From NCBI GenBank assembly GCA_012842325.1, contig DUTA01000124.1, positions 1 through 9,679 of the forward strand: a stretch of 9,679 bases of DNA, given 5' to 3'. Positions 6,676 through 9,679 of this stretch are shown here, piece by piece. Origin of the DNA: Bacillota bacterium (GTDB lineage: Bacteria; Bacillota; DTU030). The notes beneath the pieces are model-generated. The model was not told where the DNA came from, made no database searches, and saw only the letters and a program-made list of their open reading frames with translations. Each line of letters opens with the position of its first letter. Within the stretch, counting starts at the first letter, position 1. A program made the translations under genes and the position numbers.

Positions 6676-6771
6676 CAGGTGGTCCGGGAGACCCGCAGAG
6701 GAAGGAGGTTGGTGCCGGAAAGGGATAGGGGAATTACCGCTAGGGAAGATAGAAGAAGGGAGGTTGGCAAT
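6676..6771 (+). other. Leader between mutL and the dehydrogenase with duplicated ribosome-site-like block
   Basis: Unlike the other gaps in the cluster, this 96-base gap is long and purine-rich. GGAGGTTGG occurs twice, at 6704-6712 and 6759-6767. The frame of the dehydrogenase stays open back to GTG 6679 and would add 31 arginine-rich residues unlike the Rossmann-fold N-terminus. A small hairpin CGGG-AGA-CCCG (6685-6695) has no T tract, so no terminator is inferred. Confidence 0.45.
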
Positions 6772-7872
6772 TTGGTGCAAGGAGGATTCAAGCGGGCGGC
6801 CATCCTGGGAGCCGGCAATGGCGCCCATGCCTTTGCTGCCCATCTGGGAATGCTGGGAGTGGAGGTCAACATCTACAACAAATTCCCGGAAGAGCTGGCC
6901 GCCATCCGGGAAAGGGGCGCCGTGGAAGCAGAAGGAGCCCTGGAAGGGGTGGGCCCGGTCAATAAGGCAACGACGGACATTGCCGAGGCCGTGGCAGGGG
7001 CAGAAGTGATCTTGGTGGTGGTCCCGGCCTTTGCCCACCGCTTCATGGCCGAAGCCCTGGCTCCCCACCTGGTGGACGGGCAGGTAATCACCCTCCATCC
7101 GGGGCGGACCGGCGGGGCCCTGGAATTTGCCCGGGTGCTGGAGGAAAGGGGCGTGAAGGCCAGGGTTATGATTGCCGAAGCCCAAACTCTCCTCTATGCC
7201 TGCCGCATCTCGGGGCCGGCCCGGGTGTCGGTGAAGGGGATGAAGAGGGAAGTGGCGGTGGCGGCCTTCCCCGCCCGGGACACCGGGGCGGTCCTGGAGC
7301 GCCTGCGCCCCGTCCTGCCCCAGTTTATTCCGGCGGCCAATGTTATGGAGACCAGCCTGGACAATATCGGCGCCGTCTTTCACCCGGCCACCGTCCTCCT
7401 CAACACCGGCCGGATTGAGGGGAAGGTATCTTTCAAGTTTTATGTGGACGGCATGACGGAGACGGTGACCAAAACCCTGGCCAAGATCGACGGCGAGCGG
7501 GTGGCCGTGGCCCGGGCCCTGGGTCTGGAGATGGAAACGGCGGCCGACTGGCTGCGCCGGGTTTACGGCAGCCGGGGGGAGACCCTCCACGAGCTCCTCC
7601 ACAATACCAGGGCTTACCAGGAGATAGCCGGTCCCACCAGCATGCAGGTCCGCTATGTCCTGGAGGACATCCCCACGGGCCTGGTGCCCATTGCCTCCCT
7701 GGGGGAAAGCCTGGGTGTGGCCACACCGGCCTGCCGGACCATGGTGGACCTGGCCTGCCTCCTCTACGACCGGGACTTTTGGGCCGAAGGGCGCACGGTT
7801 CAGAACCTGGGCCTGGCCGGCCTGAACCGGGAGGAGATGCTCCAATTCGTGACGGAAGGTTTCAGAAGATAA
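6772..7872 (+). CDS. NAD(P)-dependent octopine/nopaline (opine) dehydrogenase-family protein
   Basis: 366 residues from TTG 6772, which has GGGAGG eight bases upstream and places the Rossmann motif ILGAGNGAHAFAAHLG (11-26) near the N-terminus as usual; GTG 6775 is the alternative. LHPGRTGG (108-115) fits the nucleotide domain. The C-terminal opine-dehydrogenase domain shows SLDNIGAVFHPATVLLN (195-211) with H204, and RYVLEDIPTGLVPIASLG (294-311) with D299; these match the catalytic His-Asp dyad known from N-(1-carboxyethyl)norvaline dehydrogenase. Characterised members reductively couple an amino acid to a keto acid, but many bacterial homologues are uncharacterised. Here it lies between mutL and the mutase, 28 bases before the latter, so its substrate is probably the mutase substrate or product. 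It may be acting as an amino- or hydroxy-acid dehydrogenase rather than an opine synthase; this is inference. Confidence 0.8.
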   Translation: MVQGGFKRAAILGAGNGAHAFAAHLGMLGVEVNIYNKFPEELAAIRERGAVEAEGALEGVGPVNKATTDIAEAVAGAEVILVVVPAFAHRFMAEALAPHLVDGQVITLHPGRTGGALEFARVLEERGVKARVMIAEAQTLLYACRISGPARVSVKGMKREVAVAAFPARDTGAVLERLRPVLPQFIPAANVMETSLDNIGAVFHPATVLLNTGRIEGKVSFKFYVDGMTETVTKTLAKIDGERVAVARALGLEMETAADWLRRVYGSRGETLHELLHNTRAYQEIAGPTSMQVRYVLEDIPTGLVPIASLGESLGVATPACRTMVDLACLLYDRDFWAEGRTVQNLGLAGLNREEMLQFVTEGFRR

Positions 7873-7900
7873 AAAATAGGATGAAAAGGGGGAGAAGAAA

Positions 7901-9550
7901 ATGCCCAAAATATTAGGTGCTCCCATCGGGGAATGCGTCCACGTGGCCGGGACCCTGAATTTTCTGCGCCTGGCCCAGGAGCAGGGTTACCAGACGGAAT
8001 TCATGGGGGCGGCTACCCCCATCAAGGACCTTATCGGGGCCATCCGGGAAACGGACCCCGACATTGTGGCTGTCAGTTACCGCCTCACCCCGGAAACGGG
8101 GCACAGCCTGCTGGTGGAGCTGAAGGAGGGGCTGAAGGAGGCCGGCCTCCTCAACCGGCGCTTCATCTTTGGCGGCACCCCGCCGGTGGCGGAGAAGGCC
8201 AAGGAAGTGGGCCTCTTCGAAGCCTTCTTCACCGGGGAGGAGCCCCTGGAGCACGTCATTGCCTGGCTCAAGGGACAGGATATCGAGACCCGGACGGAGG
8301 CCGACTTTCCCGATGAACTGATGCCGCGGCTGGAATGGAAAAAGCCCTTCCCCATCATCCGCCACCATTTCGGCCTCCCTGCCGACACCATTGAACCGAC
8401 GGTGGAGGGGATCAAAAAGATTGCCGAGGCCGAGGTCCTGGACGTTATCTCCCTGGGTCCCGACCAGGATGCCCAGGAGAATTTCTTCACCCCCGAGAAG
8501 GCCGATCCCAGCCGGCGGGGCGCCGGCGGTGTCCCCATCCGCTCCGAGGACGATTTCCGGGCCCTCTACGAGGCGAGCCGCAGGGGCAATTACCCCCTGA
8601 TGCGTTCCTACGCCGGGACGGCCCAGATCATCCGCTACGGGGAGATGCTCCGGCGGACCATCAAAAATGCCTGGTGCGCCACCTCCATCTTCTGGTTCAA
8701 CAAGGTGGACGGCCGGGGGCCCATGACCCTGCAGGAGTCCATTGAAGAGCACCTGGCCCTGATGAAGTGGCACGGGGAGCGGGATATCCCGGTGGAGGCA
8801 AATGAATCCCACCACTGGGAACTGCGGGACTGCCACGACGTGGTGGCCGTGGTGTCGGCCTACCTCAGCGCCTATTTGAACAAGAAGATGGGAGTCAAAA
8901 ACTACATCGCCACCTACATGTTCAACACCCCGCCCACCCTATCGGACAAGATGGACCTGGCGAAAATGCTGGCCAAGGCCGAGCTGGCCGAGGCCCTGCA
9001 GGATGAGAACTTCCGCTGCCTGCGCCAGACCCGGACCGGGCTGTTGAGCTACCCGGTGGACCCGGACTACGCCATCGGCCAGCTGGGGGCTTCCGTCTAC
9101 CTGCAGATGGCCATGCAGCCCGATATCGTTCACGTGGTGGGTTACTGTGAGGCCCACCATGCGGCCACGGCCGAGGATGTCATCCAGAGCTGCAAGATTG
9201 CCCGCAAGGTAATCCAGAACTGCCTCCACGGGATGCCCGACATGACCCGTGACCCGGAAGTGATTGCCCGGAAAGAGGAACTGAAGAAAGAGGCCCTTGT
9301 TTTAATAGATGCCATCAAGGCCCTGGGAGGGGACAGGGTAGAGGATCCCCTGGCCGACCCGGGCACCCTGGCCAGGGCGGTGGAGATCGGCCTCCTGGAC
9401 ACGCCCCAGTTGAAGGGGAATCCCTACGCCTGCGGGGAAGTGGTAACCAAACCCATCAACGGCGCCATCTACGCCATCGATCCCGCCACCGGGAAGATCC
9501 TTTCCGAGGAGGAGCGGGTGGAGCGGATCTTTAAGAAATACGGCCTTTAA
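7901..9550 (+). CDS. Fused cobalamin-binding / GlmE-like mutase (substrate unknown)
   Basis: 549 residues; ATG has GGGGGAG seven bases upstream. Residues 1-125 form a B12-binding Rossmann domain: ECVHVAG (11-17) holds the cobalt-ligand histidine H14, followed by VAVSYRLTP (56-64) and FIFGGTPP (88-95), as in the glutamate mutase S subunit. Residues about 150-549 align by eye with the E subunit (methylaspartate mutase): IIRHHFGLP (152-160), RSYAGT (235-240), GVKNYIATYMFN (331-342), VVGYCEAHHAATAED (412-426) against VKTPHEAIGIPTKEA, and EIGLLDTP...YACGE (495-513) against ETGVMDIP...YNAGK. It therefore probably catalyses an adenosylcobalamin-dependent carbon-skeleton or amino-group migration. In clostridial glutamate mutase these parts are separate genes; here they are one chain with the small domain first. 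The motif aspartate is replaced by C12, and several E-subunit contact residues differ, so glutamate is not assumed as the substrate. Methyltransferase function is less likely given the barrel and adjacent mutL. Confidence 0.8.
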   Translation: MPKILGAPIGECVHVAGTLNFLRLAQEQGYQTEFMGAATPIKDLIGAIRETDPDIVAVSYRLTPETGHSLLVELKEGLKEAGLLNRRFIFGGTPPVAEKAKEVGLFEAFFTGEEPLEHVIAWLKGQDIETRTEADFPDELMPRLEWKKPFPIIRHHFGLPADTIEPTVEGIKKIAEAEVLDVISLGPDQDAQENFFTPEKADPSRRGAGGVPIRSEDDFRALYEASRRGNYPLMRSYAGTAQIIRYGEMLRRTIKNAWCATSIFWFNKVDGRGPMTLQESIEEHLALMKWHGERDIPVEANESHHWELRDCHDVVAVVSAYLSAYLNKKMGVKNYIATYMFNTPPTLSDKMDLAKMLAKAELAEALQDENFRCLRQTRTGLLSYPVDPDYAIGQLGASVYLQMAMQPDIVHVVGYCEAHHAATAEDVIQSCKIARKVIQNCLHGMPDMTRDPEVIARKEELKKEALVLIDAIKALGGDRVEDPLADPGTLARAVEIGLLDTPQLKGNPYACGEVVTKPINGAIYAIDPATGKILSEEERVERIFKKYGL

Positions 9551-9551
9551 T

Positions 9552-9578
9552 CAATTGACAATGGACAATTGACAATTG
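9552..9578. repeat. Heptamer tandem repeat after the mutase gene
   Basis: Starting two bases after the mutase stop, the sequence is CAATTGA, CAATGGA, CAATTGA, CAATTG: 3.9 copies of a 7-base unit with one T-to-G change. CAATTG is self-complementary, so copies can also pair with one another. CAATTGACAATTG runs of this kind are familiar at the edges of small dispersed repeats in several bacteria. No convincing terminator for the cluster is seen here, although a T-rich stretch follows at 9579-9589. Confidence 0.8.
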
Positions 9579-9597
9579 TTTGCTTGTTTCAAGTTGT

Positions 9598-9622
9598 AAG
9601 GGCGACCTGCTGTGGCCGCCCA
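9598..9622. repeat. Dispersed GGGCGACC...GGCCGCCC inverted repeat
   Basis: GGGCGACC (9601-9608) and GGCCGCCC (9615-9622) form an inverted repeat with one mismatch and a 6-base loop. It resembles the common dispersed GTAGGGGCGACC...GGTCGCCC repeat of Firmicutes and other bacteria. A partial second copy lies at 9668-9679. Confidence 0.6.
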
Positions 9623-9667
9623 TGGTGGATAAAGGGCAGTTTCCGGTTGACTTCTGCAAAGGGGTGG

Positions 9668-9679
9668 GGGCGACCCTGC
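9668..9679. repeat. Second partial GGGGCGACC repeat, cut by the window edge
   Basis: GGGGCGACCCTGC at the right edge repeats the GGGCGACCTGC of 9601-9611 with one extra C. The remainder lies outside the window. With the first copy it suggests a repeat cluster or a small mobile repeat between genes. Confidence 0.45.

Noticed and set aside
6643..7926. 427-codon open frame on the minus strand across the dehydrogenase
   Set aside because: Antisense shadow: composition rich in G, H and P with no recognisable domain, against a plus-strand gene with intact catalytic motifs.
7913..8836. 307-codon open frame on the minus strand within the mutase gene
   Set aside because: Antisense shadow with no family features; the plus-strand frame is continuous over 549 codons.
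9552..9578. CRISPR repeat or phage attachment site
   Set aside because: The unit is only seven bases with no spacers, and no integrase gene or tRNA end is present.

Overview
The window looks like chromosome of a GC-rich, anaerobic, low-GC-phylum-type Firmicute (Clostridia, resembling Moorella or the Desulfotomaculum/Pelotomaculum group). This rests on the strong AGGAGG-type ribosome binding sites, the use of TTG and GTG starts, the protein flavour, and dispersed GGGGCGACC-type repeats. The genus is an inference and no search was run.

Left part (1-4220), housekeeping and accessory genes: the last codons of an upstream gene overlap, by ATGA, a YprB-type RNase H-fold exonuclease gene on the plus strand. 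A bidirectional terminator at about 968-998 separates it from three minus-strand genes: a chromosomal ParM/StbA-type actin-like ATPase, a YczE/YyaS-type membrane protein, and DNA polymerase IV (dinB). The last two each have an extended -10 promoter and their own terminator, so they look like separate transcription units.

Right part (4221-9550), the most interesting region: a 309-base AT-rich regulatory region precedes a plus-strand cluster. The cluster is a GntR/HutC-type regulator, a GlmL/MutL-type actin-fold ATPase (a reactivase-like partner of B12 mutases, unrelated to mismatch-repair MutL), an opine-dehydrogenase-family NAD(P) enzyme, and a 549-residue protein. The 549-residue protein joins an N-terminal cobalamin-binding domain to a barrel resembling the epsilon subunit of glutamate mutase (methylaspartate mutase). 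Together they look like a regulated module in which a coenzyme-B12 mutase rearranges an amino-acid-like substrate, MutL maintains the mutase, and the dehydrogenase oxidises or reduces the substrate or product. The substrate is unknown. Differences in the B12 motif (CxHxxG instead of DxHxxG) and at likely substrate-contact positions argue against ordinary glutamate mutase.

The last 129 bases are non-coding and hold a heptamer tandem repeat and parts of a dispersed inverted-repeat family. No RNA genes, insertion-sequence genes or CRISPR arrays were seen.
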